The notes: a model not told the origin generated them from the letters alone. A stretch of 47,798 nt of DNA from Anaerolineae bacterium (GCA_014382605.1 JACNJM010000253.1:1385-49182), one strand, 5' to 3'. Positions 16,486-26,651 are shown, numbered from the stretch's first letter. Made by a program: numbers and translations.

Positions 16486-16525
16486 TTACGATGCAACATT
16501 CAAATATTTGAACGTTGCATCGTAA
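16486..16525. repeat. 40-base near-perfect palindrome before leuA
   Basis: The two 20-base halves are inverted copies with a single mismatch (16498 against 16513) and no spacer. It fills the space between the ilvC stop and the leuA start. No T-run follows on the plus strand. It could be a protein-binding operator, an mRNA processing hairpin or a weak terminator; I cannot decide which. Confidence 0.7.
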
Positions 16526-16541
16526 TAAAGTGAGTTGGTCT

Positions 16542-18188
16542 ATGAACAACAACTACGTCCGTATCTTTGATACCACCCTGCGTGATGGCGAGCAATCCCC
16601 TGGGGCAACCCTGACCTCCGTTGAAAAGCTGGAGATCGCCCGCGGGCTGGCGCGTTTGGGTGTGGATATAATCGAAGCCGGGTTCCCGGCGGCCTCACCG
16701 GATGACTTCGAAGGTGTGCGCCGCATCGCCGTGGAAGTGGGGAATCCGCCCGAGGGCGTAGATGACCCCGATTATCGCGTCCCCACCATCTGTGGGCTGG
16801 CCCGTGCCACCCAAAAAGATATTGACGCGGCCTGGGGGGCGATCCAATCTGCCAAAAAACCGCGCATCCACACTTTTTTGGCAACTTCCCCCATCCACAT
16901 GCAATACAAGTTGCGCATGGATCCCGAAGAAGTTGTTGACCAGGTGCGCGAGATGGTTGCTTACGCGAAATCTTTGTGTGATGATGTCGAATTTTCACCC
17001 GAAGACGCCGGACGCAGTGATCCAGAATTTCTCTATTTGGTGCTGGGCGAAGCGATCAAGGCCGGGGCGACCACGCTCAATATCCCCGATACAGTGGGCT
17101 ACACCACGCCCGAAGAGTTCGGCGCCCTGATTGCCGGAATCGTGGAGCACACGCCGGGCATCGAAAACGCGGTTGTCTCGGTGCATTGCCATGACGATCT
17201 TGGTCTGGCAACCGCCAACGCGCTGGCAGGCATTCAGGCCGGGGCGCGTCAGGCCGAAGTAACCATGAACGGAATTGGTGAGCGCGCCGGAAACACATCG
17301 CTCGAAGAAGTGGTCATGGCGCTAAAAACCCGCCAGCCGGTCTACAACCTGGAAACAGGTATCGATACTACGCAGATCACGCGCATCAGCCGCATGGTTT
17401 CAAATTACACCGGAATGCCAGTGCAGCCGAATAAGGCCATCGTTGGGGCGAATGCCTTTGCCCACGAAGCCGGAATTCATCAGGATGGGATGCTCAAAAA
17501 CAACAGCACCTATGAGATCATGAAACCTGAAACGGTGGGTTTGCACCGCTCTCGTCTGGTGTTAGGCAAACATTCGGGCCGCCATGCCTTGCGTGTGCGT
17601 CTCGAAGAATTGGGCTATGGGCTGGAAGGCGAAGAACTGGATCGAGCGTTCCAAAGTTTTAAAGAATTGGCCGATAAGAAGAAAACCATCACGGATGCCG
17701 ATTTGGAAGCTCTGGTAGAAGATCTAATGGACCGCGTCAGCGAAATCTACAGCCTGGATGGTTTGCAGGTGGCGTGCGGGACGATAGGGTTGCCAACCGC
17801 TACCGTACGTTTGCTTGGCCCCGATGGCGAGTTGCACATTCAAGCCGCCATTGGCACCGGCCCCGTGGATGCGGCCTATAAAGCCGTTGATGAGATTGTA
17901 AAGGTTCCGAATACGCTGCTGGAGTTCAATATCCACGCCGTGACCGAGGGAATTGATGCTATGGGTGAAGTTACTGTGCGCCTGAAAGCTAAAAACGGCT
18001 CTGTCCCGCGGCGCACATCACCCCAAAGCGGGCGCACCCGTGCGCGCACATTTGGCGGATACGGCGCGGATACCGACATCATCACCGCCAGCGTCAAAGC
18101 TTATTTGGCTGCTGTAAATAAACTGCTAGCTGCCCGTGAGCGTTCGGAAGTTTTTGAAGCGGTAATCAGTCAGCCGATAGCCAACTGA
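16542..18188 (+). CDS. leuA: 2-isopropylmalate synthase
   Basis: First leucine-specific enzyme: condenses acetyl-CoA with 2-oxoisovalerate. 548 residues from the ATG at 16542. The catalytic TIM barrel starts [16 protein letters not shown] (residues 9-24) with the metal-binding [17 protein letters not shown], followed by the HEAGIHQDG motif. The C-terminal LeuA dimer domain (roughly 410 to the end) is the leucine-feedback site in this family. Length and the barrel's [11 protein letters not shown] agree with LeuA rather than citramalate or homocitrate synthase. A longer reading from a TTG at 16515 would cross the palindrome and is unlikely. Confidence 0.95.
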   Translation: MNNNYVRIFDTTLRDGEQSPGATLTSVEKLEIARGLARLGVDIIEAGFPAASPDDFEGVRRIAVEVGNPPEGVDDPDYRVPTICGLARATQKDIDAAWGAIQSAKKPRIHTFLATSPIHMQYKLRMDPEEVVDQVREMVAYAKSLCDDVEFSPEDAGRSDPEFLYLVLGEAIKAGATTLNIPDTVGYTTPEEFGALIAGIVEHTPGIENAVVSVHCHDDLGLATANALAGIQAGARQAEVTMNGIGERAGNTSLEEVVMALKTRQPVYNLETGIDTTQITRISRMVSNYTGMPVQPNKAIVGANAFAHEAGIHQDGMLKNNSTYEIMKPETVGLHRSRLVLGKHSGRHALRVRLEELGYGLEGEELDRAFQSFKELADKKKTITDADLEALVEDLMDRVSEIYSLDGLQVACGTIGLPTATVRLLGPDGELHIQAAIGTGPVDAAYKAVDEIVKVPNTLLEFNIHAVTEGIDAMGEVTVRLKAKNGSVPRRTSPQSGRTRARTFGGYGADTDIITASVKAYLAAVNKLLAARERSEVFEAVISQPIAN

Positions 18189-18244
18189 AAGACGAATTGT
18201 GTGTTCTGTAAGCTTGTCTTTATTGATGATTTAGGAGAAGAAAC

Positions 18245-18448
18245 ATGGCCGAAAAGAAAAAAGCCCCCCGTGAAAACGCCTTTGAGAAGTTCCCCCAACC
18301 GCGCACTTTCCCCTCTCAGTGGGATATGTCGGGGATGATGGCCGCTGAGGCTCCCCAGCAATATGCCGATGTGGAAGATCGCATGGAAACCTTCCCTGAG
18401 CCGCGTACTATCCCTGCCAAATGGGATGTCTCAGGATTAAAAAAATAG
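18245..18448 (+). CDS. Small protein with duplicated FPxPRTxPxxWDxSG motif, 67 aa
   Basis: A 67-residue basic protein with a strong ribosome binding site (AGGAG, 18233-18237) and tight placement between leuA and leuC (13 bases before leuC). It holds two copies of a 16-residue motif, residues 16-31 and 50-65, following FPxPRTxPxxWDxSG(M/L); ten positions are identical and the others are mostly similar. There is no signal peptide, membrane helix or cysteine. The two units are joined by an acidic-Ala linker. I recognise no named family. Its position suggests a role linked to LeuA or the LeuCD dehydratase, but that is guesswork. leuC lacks its own clear ribosome binding site and may be coupled to this frame. 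Confidence 0.8.
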   Translation: MAEKKKAPRENAFEKFPQPRTFPSQWDMSGMMAAEAPQQYADVEDRMETFPEPRTIPAKWDVSGLKK

Positions 18449-18461
18449 GCTATTTGTTCGT

Positions 18462-19880
18462 ATGAATCAATCCAACAATCCCAAAACGCTATACGAAAAA
18501 GTATGGGAAGCGCATATTGTTGCCGAAAGCGATGATGCGCCCTGCGTGCTCTATATTGACTTGCATCTCATTCATGAGGTGACATCCCCCCAAGCCTTTA
18601 GCGGTTTACGTGAAAAAGGGCTAAAAGTTCGCCGCCCAGAGCGCACCATCGCCACGATGGATCACTCCACACCAACGATTTCTCTCAGCTTCGACTCCGC
18701 GGATGATATGGCTGTTGCCCAACTTGAGCAAATCACCAAGAATTGCGCCGAATTTGGTATTACCCTCTACGATGCTGAAAGCGATGGGCGTGGCATCGTC
18801 CACGTGATCGGGCCAGAACAAGGGTTTACCCAACCTGGCAAAACTATTGTCTGCGGAGACAGCCATACATCTACACATGGCGCATTTGGCGCACTTGCCT
18901 TTGGTATCGGCACATCCGAAGTGGAGCATGTCCTCGCGACCCAATCTTTGCTGCAATCAAAATCAAAGGCGTATGAAGTCCGCTTTGAAGGTGAACTTCC
19001 CTTTGGCGTGACAGCTAAAGATATGGTTTTGGCGCTCATTGCTAAAATTGGGATTGGTGGCGGCACTGGGCATGTCTTTGAATATACAGGCGATGCAGTC
19101 AAAGCCCTCGATATGGATGGACGCATGACCCTTTGCAATATGTCCATTGAAGCCGGCGCACGAGCAGGTATGATCGCTCCCGATGAGACGACTTTTGAAT
19201 ATCTCAAAGGACGTCCCTATGCACCCCAAGGCGCTGATTGGGATGCCGCCGTTGAGAGATGGAAGCAACTTCCCTCCGATGAGGGCGCAGTTTACGACAA
19301 AACCGTCACCATCGATGTCTCCAAGCTTGAACCGATGGTGACTTACGGTACCAACCCTGAGATGGGTATCCAAATCAGTGAAAGGATACCCAGCCTGCAA
19401 AACATGGATTCTGCTGCGCAGCAATCCTCACTTGAAAAGGCACTCAGCTATATGGACCTTAAACCTGCCAGTACCTTGAAAGGGCATCCTGTAGATGTGG
19501 TTTTTATTGGCTCATGCACGAACTCACGCATGAGCGATCTTCGAGCAGCAGCGTCCATCCTGAAAGGGCGCAAAGTTGCCGATGGGTTGCGTTTGCTAGT
19601 TGTTCCCGGTTCAGAGAGTATCCGCAAACGCGCCGAAGCAGAAGGTATCGACAAAATTGTACGTGATGCAGGCGGCGAATGGCGTTTTGCCGGTTGCAGC
19701 ATGTGTTTGGCGATGAACGGTGATGAACTTGAACCTGGTCAATACGCGGTGAGTACCAGCAACCGCAATTTTGAAGGTAGGCAGGGGAAAGGCGGACGTA
19801 CCATTCTCGCCAGCCCCCTCACCGCAGCTGCCAGTGCTATCACCGGCAAAGTCACCGATCCACGTGAGATGATGCAATGA
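18462..19880 (+). CDS. leuC: 3-isopropylmalate dehydratase, large subunit
   Basis: 472-residue aconitase-family large subunit that, with LeuD, isomerises 2- to 3-isopropylmalate using a 4Fe-4S cluster. Motifs: [32 protein letters not shown], cluster cysteine in [13 protein letters not shown], and the pair in GCSMCLAMN. Length and sequence are of the E. coli/bacterial LeuC type, not the shorter archaeal HACN type. Its stop overlaps the leuD start by four bases (ATGA). Confidence 0.96.
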   Translation: MNQSNNPKTLYEKVWEAHIVAESDDAPCVLYIDLHLIHEVTSPQAFSGLREKGLKVRRPERTIATMDHSTPTISLSFDSADDMAVAQLEQITKNCAEFGITLYDAESDGRGIVHVIGPEQGFTQPGKTIVCGDSHTSTHGAFGALAFGIGTSEVEHVLATQSLLQSKSKAYEVRFEGELPFGVTAKDMVLALIAKIGIGGGTGHVFEYTGDAVKALDMDGRMTLCNMSIEAGARAGMIAPDETTFEYLKGRPYAPQGADWDAAVERWKQLPSDEGAVYDKTVTIDVSKLEPMVTYGTNPEMGIQISERIPSLQNMDSAAQQSSLEKALSYMDLKPASTLKGHPVDVVFIGSCTNSRMSDLRAAASILKGRKVADGLRLLVVPGSESIRKRAEAEGIDKIVRDAGGEWRFAGCSMCLAMNGDELEPGQYAVSTSNRNFEGRQGKGGRTILASPLTAAASAITGKVTDPREMMQ

Positions 19881-20467
19881 GATCTTTCACTAAACTAACT
19901 TCAAAAATCATTCCTCTGCCATACACCGATGTAGATACAGACCAAATTATCCCTGCTCGCTATTTGAAAGTGGTCAATAAGGACGGTTTGGCAGAAGGGC
20001 TTTTCGATAGCTGGCGTAAGCTTGAAGATGGCAGTCCCAACCTTGCTTTTCCGCTCAATCAGGATGAATATCAGGGCGCAGAAATTTTGCTGGCTGGTGA
20101 TAATTTCGGATGTGGCTCATCTCGTGAGCATGCTCCCTGGGCATTAACTGGATGGGGGATTCGGGCCATCATTAGCACTTCCTTTGCAGATATATTCAGG
20201 AACAACTCGCTTAAGAATGGCCTGTTACCGATTATCGTAGACGAAGAGACGCACGCATCACTCTTCGACCTGACAGAAGAAGCACCTGCAGCCACAATTG
20301 ATATTGATTTGGCATCCCAAACGCTGTTCCTGCCCGGTGGAGAGAAGGTTTCCTTTGAAATTGATTCTTTCAGTAAAACGTGTTTGCTCGAAGGGATCGA
20401 TCAGCTTGGCTATTTGTTGAAACACGAAGCCGAAATCGCGGCCTATGAAGCCGCCCGAGATTTTTAG
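19877..20467 (+). CDS. leuD: 3-isopropylmalate dehydratase, small subunit
   Basis: 196-residue swivelling subunit of the LeuCD enzyme. The N-terminal [15 protein letters not shown] and the substrate-loop [14 protein letters not shown] are diagnostic. Length fits the bacterial 200-residue class. It overlaps leuC by four bases, so both subunits are made in step. After its stop, a 140-base gap to cimA holds a 10-bp hairpin (CTGGGTGACG near 20510 with CGTCACCCAG) and nothing else convincing. Confidence 0.96.
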   Translation: MRSFTKLTSKIIPLPYTDVDTDQIIPARYLKVVNKDGLAEGLFDSWRKLEDGSPNLAFPLNQDEYQGAEILLAGDNFGCGSSREHAPWALTGWGIRAIISTSFADIFRNNSLKNGLLPIIVDEETHASLFDLTEEAPAATIDIDLASQTLFLPGGEKVSFEIDSFSKTCLLEGIDQLGYLLKHEAEIAAYEAARDF

Positions 20468-20607
20468 CATGACGATATTGGATTATTTTTTGCGGAACGG
20501 GAAGGTGGACTGGGTGACGGATGATCGCGTCACCCAGGGAATCTCCGGTTGATGGTGTTCGCACGAAGCAACAAATTCAACTCATTGTACTAATTTAGGA
20601 GATACCC

Positions 20608-22167
20608 ATGTCTACATCTGTCAAAATCTACGATACAACTTTGCGCGATGGCACTCAAAGTGAAGGCATCTCGCTCTCGGTAAACGATAAAATAAAAATC
20701 GCCCACCGTTTAGATGAATTTGGCGTGCATTATATCGAGGGTGGCTGGCCTGGCTCGAACCCCAAAGATGCCGAGTTTTTCGAGCGCGTGCGCAAAATGG
20801 AGTTCAAAAACGCGAAGGTAGCTGCTTTTGGTTCGACGCGCAAAAAAAACAGTCCAACAGAGGGTGATCCCAATTTACAAGCTTTGGTGGATGCTGAAAC
20901 CCCGGTTGTGACCCTGGTGGGTAAAAGCTGGGATTTGCACGTTTACGACGTGCTGGAAACCACCCTGGAAGAAAATCTGGCGATGATCCGAGAGAGTGTG
21001 GCCTATATGAAAGCGCTGGGCAAAGAAGTTGTCTATGATGCCGAACATTTCTTCGATGGTTATAAAGCCAATCCTGAATATACCCTGCAAACGCTGCGTG
21101 CCGCAGCCGATGGTGGGGCCGATATTCTGGTGCTATGCGAGACGAACGGCGGTTCGCTGCCCTGGGAAGTGGAAGAGATCACGGCCTTGATGGGCGAGCA
21201 ATTTAAAACCCCGTTGGGCATTCACACGCATGACGATGGCGGTAACGGCGTGGCGAATACGCTGTCTGGCGTACGTGCCGGAGCGGTGCAGGTGCAGGGC
21301 ACGGTCAACGGTTATGGCGAGCGCACTGGCAATGCCAATCTGTGTACAATTATCCCCAATTTGCAATTGAAAATGAATATTCGTTGCGTCTCAGATGAAA
21401 ATCTGGCCCGTTTGTCCGATTTATCGCATTATGTTGCCGAAGTTGCTAATCAACCGCCGAATCCCTATTACCCCTTCGTCGGCAAGAAAGCGTTTGCACA
21501 CAAGGGTGGCATCCATGTAGCCGCGGTACTCAAGAATGAATTTTCTTACCAGCATATTGACCCAACGTTAGTGGGCAATCAGCGCCGTACGCTGGTTTCG
21601 GAACTCTCCGGACGTGGCAATGTAGTTGAAAAAGCCAACGAATTTGGCATAGATATGACCAGCGAAAAAGCTCGCAAGGTCGTTGAGCAGATCAAGAGCC
21701 TTGAAGCGCAGGGCTTCACGTTCGAAGGGGCCGGCGCATCGGCTCAGTTGCTCATGCAGCGCGCAGAGGAAGATTATAAACCGCCTTTTGAGTTGATTGA
21801 CTTCATGGTTATTGTTGAAAGTCGGCAGGGACGTGGCGTTTTTGCTGAAGCCACAGTAAAGGTGGATGTAGGTGGTGAAATTATCCACACGGCGGCTGAA
21901 GGCAATGGGCCGGTCAATGCGTTGAATAAAGCCCTTCGCAAAGCCCTGAGAGATTTATATCCCCGCCTCGATGAAATTCATCTCTCAGATTACAAAGTCC
22001 GCATTTTGGATAGCGAGAGCGGCACAGCGGCGAACGTCCGCGTACTTATTGATACCAAAAATGGCGATAACGCCCGCTGGAGTACCGTTGGCGCGAGTAC
22101 CAATATCATCGAAGCAAGCTGGCGTGCGTTAGCCGACAGTATGGAATATGCTCTGCAGAAAGAATAA
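20608..22167 (+). CDS. cimA: Citramalate synthase
   Basis: Condenses pyruvate with acetyl-CoA to (R)-citramalate, the threonine-independent entry to 2-oxobutyrate and isoleucine. 519 residues. Starts VKIYDTTLRDGTQSEGISLSVNDKIKIA and has HYIEGGWPGSNPKD, both typical of the CimA (TIGR00977) group rather than LeuA. Metal-binding IHTHDDGGNGVANTL and the C-terminal regulatory dimer domain are present. LeuC, LeuD and LeuB in the same cluster can process citramalate in the next steps. The ribosome binding site AGGAG lies before the ATG. Confidence 0.93.
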   Translation: MSTSVKIYDTTLRDGTQSEGISLSVNDKIKIAHRLDEFGVHYIEGGWPGSNPKDAEFFERVRKMEFKNAKVAAFGSTRKKNSPTEGDPNLQALVDAETPVVTLVGKSWDLHVYDVLETTLEENLAMIRESVAYMKALGKEVVYDAEHFFDGYKANPEYTLQTLRAAADGGADILVLCETNGGSLPWEVEEITALMGEQFKTPLGIHTHDDGGNGVANTLSGVRAGAVQVQGTVNGYGERTGNANLCTIIPNLQLKMNIRCVSDENLARLSDLSHYVAEVANQPPNPYYPFVGKKAFAHKGGIHVAAVLKNEFSYQHIDPTLVGNQRRTLVSELSGRGNVVEKANEFGIDMTSEKARKVVEQIKSLEAQGFTFEGAGASAQLLMQRAEEDYKPPFELIDFMVIVESRQGRGVFAEATVKVDVGGEIIHTAAEGNGPVNALNKALRKALRDLYPRLDEIHLSDYKVRILDSESGTAANVRVLIDTKNGDNARWSTVGASTNIIEASWRALADSMEYALQKE

Positions 22168-22176
22168 GGAAAAAAC

Positions 22177-23265
22177 ATGAAAGCAAATATTGTATTACTT
22201 CCCGGTGACGGTATTGGCCCTGAAGTGGTTGCCGCGGCTCAGAGCGTACTCGAAGCCGTCGAGAAAAAATACGGCCATATCTTTGAAATGAGCGAATATC
22301 TGATCGGCGGGGCGGCGATTGATGCTACCGGTCAGGCATTGCCCGCAGAGACTTTAGCCGCCTGCCAGCAGGCCGATGCGGTACTGCTGGGTGCGGTTGG
22401 CGGCCCCAAGTGGGATGATCCTGCCGCTGCCGTGCGCCCGGAGCAAGGCTTGCTGGGTTTGCGCAAAAATCTGGGCTTATTTGCTAATTTGCGCCCGGTT
22501 GTGCCGCAGGCCGATTTGCTCTCCGCTTCGCCCTTGCGCCCCGACCTACTTGACGGCGTGGATTTGCTGGTGGTGCGCGAACTTACTGGCGGTATCTACT
22601 TTGGCGAACCGCGCGGGCGGCGTGAAGTTAACGGCCAGTGGGAAGCCTTCGATACCATGCTTTACTCAGAGAATGAAGTGCGCCGGGTGGTACGTCTGGC
22701 TTTCGAGTTGGCGCGCGGACGACGCAAAAAAGTGACTTCGGTGGACAAAGCCAATGTGCTCGACTCCTCGCGTTTGTGGCGTCAGGTGGCAGCACAAGTT
22801 GCCAGCGAATACCCCGATGTGGAATTTGAAGTCTTGCTTGTGGACGCAGCTACCATGCATCTGATTACCCGCCCGGCGAGTTTTGATGTGATGGTCACGA
22901 CGAATATGTTTGGCGATATTCTCACTGATGAAGCCTCCGTGCTGACCGGCTCGATGGGGAACCTGCCCTCAGCTTCGCTGGGGGAGGACACGAATCGGCT
23001 CGGTAAACCCCGCGGTCTCTACGAGCCGATCCACGGCTCGGCGCCGGATATTGCCGGAGAGGGGATTGCCAACCCCATTGGGACGATTGTCTCGGCGGCG
23101 ATGTTGTTGCGCCACTCCTTGGGGATGGAACCTGAAGCCCGGGCTGTCGAAAACGCCGTAGATACGGCCATTCGAGCGGGACATCGTACGATTGATCTGG
23201 CGCGTTCGGGCGAAAAATCGCTCAATACAGCTATGATCACCGACGCGATCGTCAAATTGGTTTAA
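22177..23265 (+). CDS. leuB: 3-isopropylmalate dehydrogenase
   Basis: NAD-dependent oxidative decarboxylase of 3-isopropylmalate, and probably also of methylmalate from the citramalate route. 362 residues. Motifs: [12 protein letters not shown] at the start, [24 protein letters not shown](EPRG), DKANVL and the C-terminal [20 protein letters not shown]. It starts nine bases after cimA and is followed after one base by pheA. Confidence 0.96.
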   Translation: MKANIVLLPGDGIGPEVVAAAQSVLEAVEKKYGHIFEMSEYLIGGAAIDATGQALPAETLAACQQADAVLLGAVGGPKWDDPAAAVRPEQGLLGLRKNLGLFANLRPVVPQADLLSASPLRPDLLDGVDLLVVRELTGGIYFGEPRGRREVNGQWEAFDTMLYSENEVRRVVRLAFELARGRRKKVTSVDKANVLDSSRLWRQVAAQVASEYPDVEFEVLLVDAATMHLITRPASFDVMVTTNMFGDILTDEASVLTGSMGNLPSASLGEDTNRLGKPRGLYEPIHGSAPDIAGEGIANPIGTIVSAAMLLRHSLGMEPEARAVENAVDTAIRAGHRTIDLARSGEKSLNTAMITDAIVKLV

Positions 23266-23266
23266 T

Positions 23267-24097
23267 GTGAACCGAAGGATTGCTTTTCAAGGAGAACCGG
23301 GCGCGTATAGCGAGTTAGCAGCGTTCGAATATTTTGGCGCGGGAATTAAGCCGCTGCCGTGTGCATCTTTCGAAGCTACCTTTGCTGCGGTAACCGATGG
23401 TACTGCCGAGTATGGTCTATTGCCGATTGAGAACTCGCTGGCGGGCAGCATCCACCGTAATTATGACCTGCTGCTGGAGTCAGATTTAATGATTGTGGGC
23501 GAGTATCACTTGCGCGTTAGTCATTGCCTGATGGCCCTGCCCGGCACAACGCTTGCCGATATGCGCCAGGTGCATTCGCACCCCCAGGCGTTGGCGCAAT
23601 GCAAAAAACGTCTGCGCCAAATGAGCCTGGAAGCCGTAGTGGAAGCAGATACAGCGGGCAGCGCCCGAATGATTAAAGATAGTGGCGATCAGCACGCCGC
23701 GGCGCTAGCCTCCAAACGCGCTGCTGAGGTCTATGATTTGCATATTTTGCAGAAAAACATGGAAGACAATCCAGCCAATTACACGCGCTTTTTGGCGCTT
23801 ACGGCACAGACAGCGCCGGGGAATACGGATGGGGATTTCAAAACATCAATCGTTTTTAGCTTGCAAAATCAGCCCGGCGCTTTATTCAAAGCGTTGAGTG
23901 TGTTTGCCTTGCGTGATATTGATCTCGCCAAAATTGAATCGCGCCCCATTCAGGGCAAACCTTGGGAGTATATGTTCTACATCGATTTTGCTGGTCACGC
24001 CCAGGCTGAGTCCGGGCGGCGGGCGTTGGATCATTTGGGGAAGTTGGCAGCTTATCTACGCGTGTTGGGTTCGTATCCGCGCCACCGCGTGGCATAA
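23267..24097 (+). CDS. pheA: Prephenate dehydratase
   Basis: Converts prephenate to phenylpyruvate for phenylalanine. 276 residues from a GTG start one base after the leuB stop, so coupled to it. The catalytic PDT domain has AFQGEPGAYSE, LPIENSLAGSIH and the NYTRFLAL motif with its essential Thr and Phe. The C-terminal ACT domain (about residue 190 on) contains GALFKAL and IESRP, the Phe-binding motifs, so feedback inhibition is expected. There is no chorismate mutase domain. An aromatic gene at the end of a BCAA cluster is less usual. Confidence 0.94.
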   Translation: MNRRIAFQGEPGAYSELAAFEYFGAGIKPLPCASFEATFAAVTDGTAEYGLLPIENSLAGSIHRNYDLLLESDLMIVGEYHLRVSHCLMALPGTTLADMRQVHSHPQALAQCKKRLRQMSLEAVVEADTAGSARMIKDSGDQHAAALASKRAAEVYDLHILQKNMEDNPANYTRFLALTAQTAPGNTDGDFKTSIVFSLQNQPGALFKALSVFALRDIDLAKIESRPIQGKPWEYMFYIDFAGHAQAESGRRALDHLGKLAAYLRVLGSYPRHRVA

Positions 24098-24104
24098 AAA
24101 TGAA

Positions 24105-24143
24105 GAAGCCAGGAACTCAGGAAAACCCCGGTTTTCTGGCTTC
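24105..24143. repeat. Hairpin repeat after pheA, copy 5
   Basis: GAAGCCA (24105-24111) pairs with TGGCTTC (24137-24143) and GAAAACC (24121-24127) with GGTTTTC (24130-24136); a nine-base bulge separates the two parts of the left arm. It may terminate the ilv-leu operon, although the T-run is short. Confidence 0.55.
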
Positions 24144-24173
24144 ATATTGCATACCTGTGATATAAAGGGGGGC

Positions 24174-25169
24174 ATGAAATTCCAGTTTTTCTTCTTTGTT
24201 GCCATCTGCCTGGGGTTGGCGGCAGCCTGTTCTCCGGGGGCGCAGGTTCCAGAACCAACCCCCACGGCAGTACCCACCCAGACCGCGGCAGCCACCCCAA
24301 CACTCGTCCCGACAGCCACACGCACGCGGATGCCCGCCGCGCCCAGCGTCACCCCGACATTTACGCTGGCTCCCCCTACCGAAACTCCCCTTCCCGAAGA
24401 TTGTAATCAGGCTAGTGTTATTGAAGACGTAACCATACCGGATGGCGCGCTCGTTGATCCTGGTGAAGTTTTTCTGAAAATTTGGCGTGTTCAGAATACT
24501 GGTTCGTGTACCTGGCAGTGGGGGAGCTTTTGGCTGGTGTTTGATAGTGAAAACCAGATGAATGGCCCCGATTTGGCGCGGGCGTATTTTTACCCATCAC
24601 AGCCGGTGCTTGATTTAGCAACTTTGGGCAATGCTGCCTGGAATGGGGTACTGGGCGAGGTTGCCCCCGGTGAGGTGGTGGATATTCCGCTATTATTGCA
24701 AGCGCCCGATAAGCCCGGCGTGTATCGCAGCCATTGGCATTTGCAGGATAAAGCCGGGAACTCGGCGGCGTTGATGTGGGTGTTGCTGGTGGTTGATACC
24801 CAGAAGGAAATTCAGCAGCCGGATTGGTCGGGAAATTGGTTGCATGCTAACACCTGGTTTATTAACCGCTTGGTGGACCCTGGAGTACTGGTTGTGGAAC
24901 AGAGAGGGTCGGAAATTTTGGGTTTCTTCTACCCCCGCGGCGGCCCAGCCGATGGGGATTTGGTGTACGTCACCGGGCGCGTCAGCGAAGATGGGATGCA
25001 GGTTGAGGGGCTGTTTAGCCTGGTTTGGGATGAGCCGATTGATTTTCAATGGGCGATGAGCGCCAATCAGCAGCAATTTGAAGGGCTAATTACTTCAGAG
25101 CGCCTCGATATTGACGGTACCTGGTGCGGCGGGCGCAATGGTCTTGTGCCGCCAATTTGCGCACCGTAA
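24174..25169 (+). CDS. Lipoprotein with NBR1-like Ig (four-Trp) domain
   Basis: 331 residues. The N-terminus is a lipoprotein signal (MKFQFFFFVAICLGLAAACSPG; lipidated Cys19), followed by a Thr/Pro/Ala-rich linker to about residue 70. Next comes an NBR1-type Ig-like domain (about 75-190): VFLKIWRVQNTGSCTWQWGSFW, then GVYRSHWHLQDKAGN. Such domains are common on surface lipoproteins of Chloroflexota and Actinobacteria and are thought to bind proteins. The C-terminal 130 residues have Trp/Gly-rich strands (WSGNWLHANTW, GTWCGG) and no family I know. AAAGGGGGG precedes the ATG. Longer starts upstream would run into pheA and are unlikely. Confidence 0.85.
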   Translation: MKFQFFFFVAICLGLAAACSPGAQVPEPTPTAVPTQTAAATPTLVPTATRTRMPAAPSVTPTFTLAPPTETPLPEDCNQASVIEDVTIPDGALVDPGEVFLKIWRVQNTGSCTWQWGSFWLVFDSENQMNGPDLARAYFYPSQPVLDLATLGNAAWNGVLGEVAPGEVVDIPLLLQAPDKPGVYRSHWHLQDKAGNSAALMWVLLVVDTQKEIQQPDWSGNWLHANTWFINRLVDPGVLVVEQRGSEILGFFYPRGGPADGDLVYVTGRVSEDGMQVEGLFSLVWDEPIDFQWAMSANQQQFEGLITSERLDIDGTWCGGRNGLVPPICAP

Positions 25170-25189
25170 GCCAAAACGCCAGGAAACCG

Positions 25190-25222
25190 AGGCGCAAAGA
25201 AAAAATAATTATCTTTGCGCCT
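25190..25222. repeat. Hairpin repeat, copy 6, before the UbiD gene
   Basis: AGGCGCAAAGA (25190-25200) and TCTTTGCGCCT (25212-25222) are perfect 11-bp arms around AT-rich DNA; outer parts AACGCC and TTTGCGTT also partly match. It lies between the lipoprotein and UbiD-family genes. Confidence 0.6.
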
Positions 25223-25247
25223 TTGCGTTAAAAACGGAGATTAGCAG

Positions 25248-26567
25248 ATGTCTTTGAGAGCATATCTTGAATTTTTGGAGGCCAACGACCGACTGGTTCG
25301 TATCACCGAGCCAATTTCGACGCGCTATGAAATTGCCGCCGTACTCAAGCAATTAGAACCCCGTCCGGTGATTTTTGAGAATGTGCAAGAGTCTGCGTAT
25401 CGGGTGATGGGCAATCTTTTTTGTACCAAACAGGATTTCGCCGACTATTTCAGTATCCCGGTTGCGGAGATCATTTCTGCGCTGGGTGAAGCGATCGCTT
25501 CACCCTTGCCTCTCCCAGCCTGGCAGAGGAAGTTGGATGCGGTTCCCCCCTGCCAGGAAGTAGTGCATCATAACCCCAATCTGGATGCTATTCCCATACC
25601 GTTACACTTTCCCAGTGATGGTGGCCCGTATATCACGTCAGGCGTATTTGTGGTCAAGCATCCGGTTCACGGCCAGAATCTGGATTTTCACCGCGCCATG
25701 CAGTTTTCGTCGACCGAAATGGCAATCCGTGTGGTGGAGGGACGGCACTTCGACCAATATTTGAGGGAATTAGGCCAGGTGGATGTAGCCGTGTGTATTG
25801 GCATTCCGCCCAATGTGCTGGCGGCTGCGGCTACCTCGGTGGCGTTGGGTGTGGACGAATTGACCATTGCCAATGCCTTGCAGCCACTTGAACTGGTGCC
25901 TGCCAAAACAGTAGATTTAATGATCCCTGCCGAAGCCGAGTTTGTGCTTGAAGGAACTGTGTATCGCGATCGTCGCCATGCTGAGGGGCCGTTTGTTGAT
26001 CTCACCGAAACGATGGATGTGATCCGTAATGAGCCAGTTTTTGAAGTTAAGGCCATCACGCATCGCAAAGATGCGCTTTGGCACGCACTGCTACCGGGCG
26101 CATTGGAACACAAGCTGCTGATGGGTATGCCGCGCGAGCCAACTATTTTCCGCAAGGTTAAAGATGTGGTCAAATGCCTGGATGTTAATATCAACCCCGG
26201 GGGTTGCTCTTGGCTGCATGCGATTGTGCAAATTGACAAGCAGCACGCCGATGATGGCGAGAAAGCCATCCGGGCGGCATTTGCCGGGCATCGCTCGTGC
26301 AAGCACATTTATGTAGTGGATGCCGATGTGGATATTTACGATCCGCTGCAAGTGGAATGGGCAATGGCGACGCGCTTTCAGGGCGACCGCGATCTGGTGA
26401 TTCTCGATCGAGAACCCGGTTCCAGCCTGGATCCCAGCGCCGAGCCGGGTACCAAGCTGACCACCAAGATCGGTTTTGATCTGACGGCTCCGGTAGGTGA
26501 AGCCCGGCGACATTATGAGAAGGTGCTGTATCCAAAAGTTAATTTGGCGAAGTTTATCCGAGATTGA
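25248..26567 (+). CDS. UbiD-family decarboxylase, candidate anhydromevalonate phosphate decarboxylase
   Basis: 439 residues of the prenylated-FMN-dependent UbiD family. The prFMN/active-site region is visible: DGGPYITSGVFVVKHP, NLDFHRAM (Arg149, matching the catalytic Arg), PAEAEFVLEG (residues 227-236, holding the conserved glutamates) and AEGPFVDLTETMD. The late WLHAIVQI, DADVDIYD and ATRFQGDRD ... GSSLDPSA resemble, from memory, the archaeal UbiD homologues that decarboxylate trans-anhydromevalonate 5-phosphate to isopentenyl phosphate. The next gene is an aconitase X large subunit, the partner step in that pathway. Other UbiD substrates (aromatic acids, polyprenyl-hydroxybenzoate) remain possible. 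A GGAG lies 8 bases before the ATG. UbiX, which makes prFMN, is not in this window. Confidence 0.88.
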   Translation: MSLRAYLEFLEANDRLVRITEPISTRYEIAAVLKQLEPRPVIFENVQESAYRVMGNLFCTKQDFADYFSIPVAEIISALGEAIASPLPLPAWQRKLDAVPPCQEVVHHNPNLDAIPIPLHFPSDGGPYITSGVFVVKHPVHGQNLDFHRAMQFSSTEMAIRVVEGRHFDQYLRELGQVDVAVCIGIPPNVLAAAATSVALGVDELTIANALQPLELVPAKTVDLMIPAEAEFVLEGTVYRDRRHAEGPFVDLTETMDVIRNEPVFEVKAITHRKDALWHALLPGALEHKLLMGMPREPTIFRKVKDVVKCLDVNINPGGCSWLHAIVQIDKQHADDGEKAIRAAFAGHRSCKHIYVVDADVDIYDPLQVEWAMATRFQGDRDLVILDREPGSSLDPSAEPGTKLTTKIGFDLTAPVGEARRHYEKVLYPKVNLAKFIRD

Positions 26568-26581
26568 ACCGCAAATCTATA

Positions 26582-26651
26582 ACCGCAGAGTGAGCGGAGA
26601 GCGCGGAATTTTTCTTTTGCTTTTCTCCGCGAACTCAGCGTTCTCAGCGGT
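26582..26651. repeat. Hairpin repeat, copy 7, between UbiD and AcnX genes
   Basis: Imperfect inverted arms, ACCGCAGAGTGAGCGGAGAG (from 26582) and CTCAGCGTTCTCAGCGGT (to 26651), with a perfect inner part GCGGA against TCCGC, around an AT-rich centre. The arms are built from short quasi-repeats of 8-10 bases. Confidence 0.6.

Noticed and set aside
20469-20552. 27-codon frame starting right after leuD (MTILDYFLRNGKVDW...)
   Set aside because: No ribosome binding site of its own, no BCAA run that would make it a leader, and it overlaps a hairpin; most likely chance.
24174-24200. Longer start for the lipoprotein running back into pheA
   Set aside because: The lipobox and ribosome binding site fix the start at 24174; the extra residues would be an out-of-frame reading of pheA.
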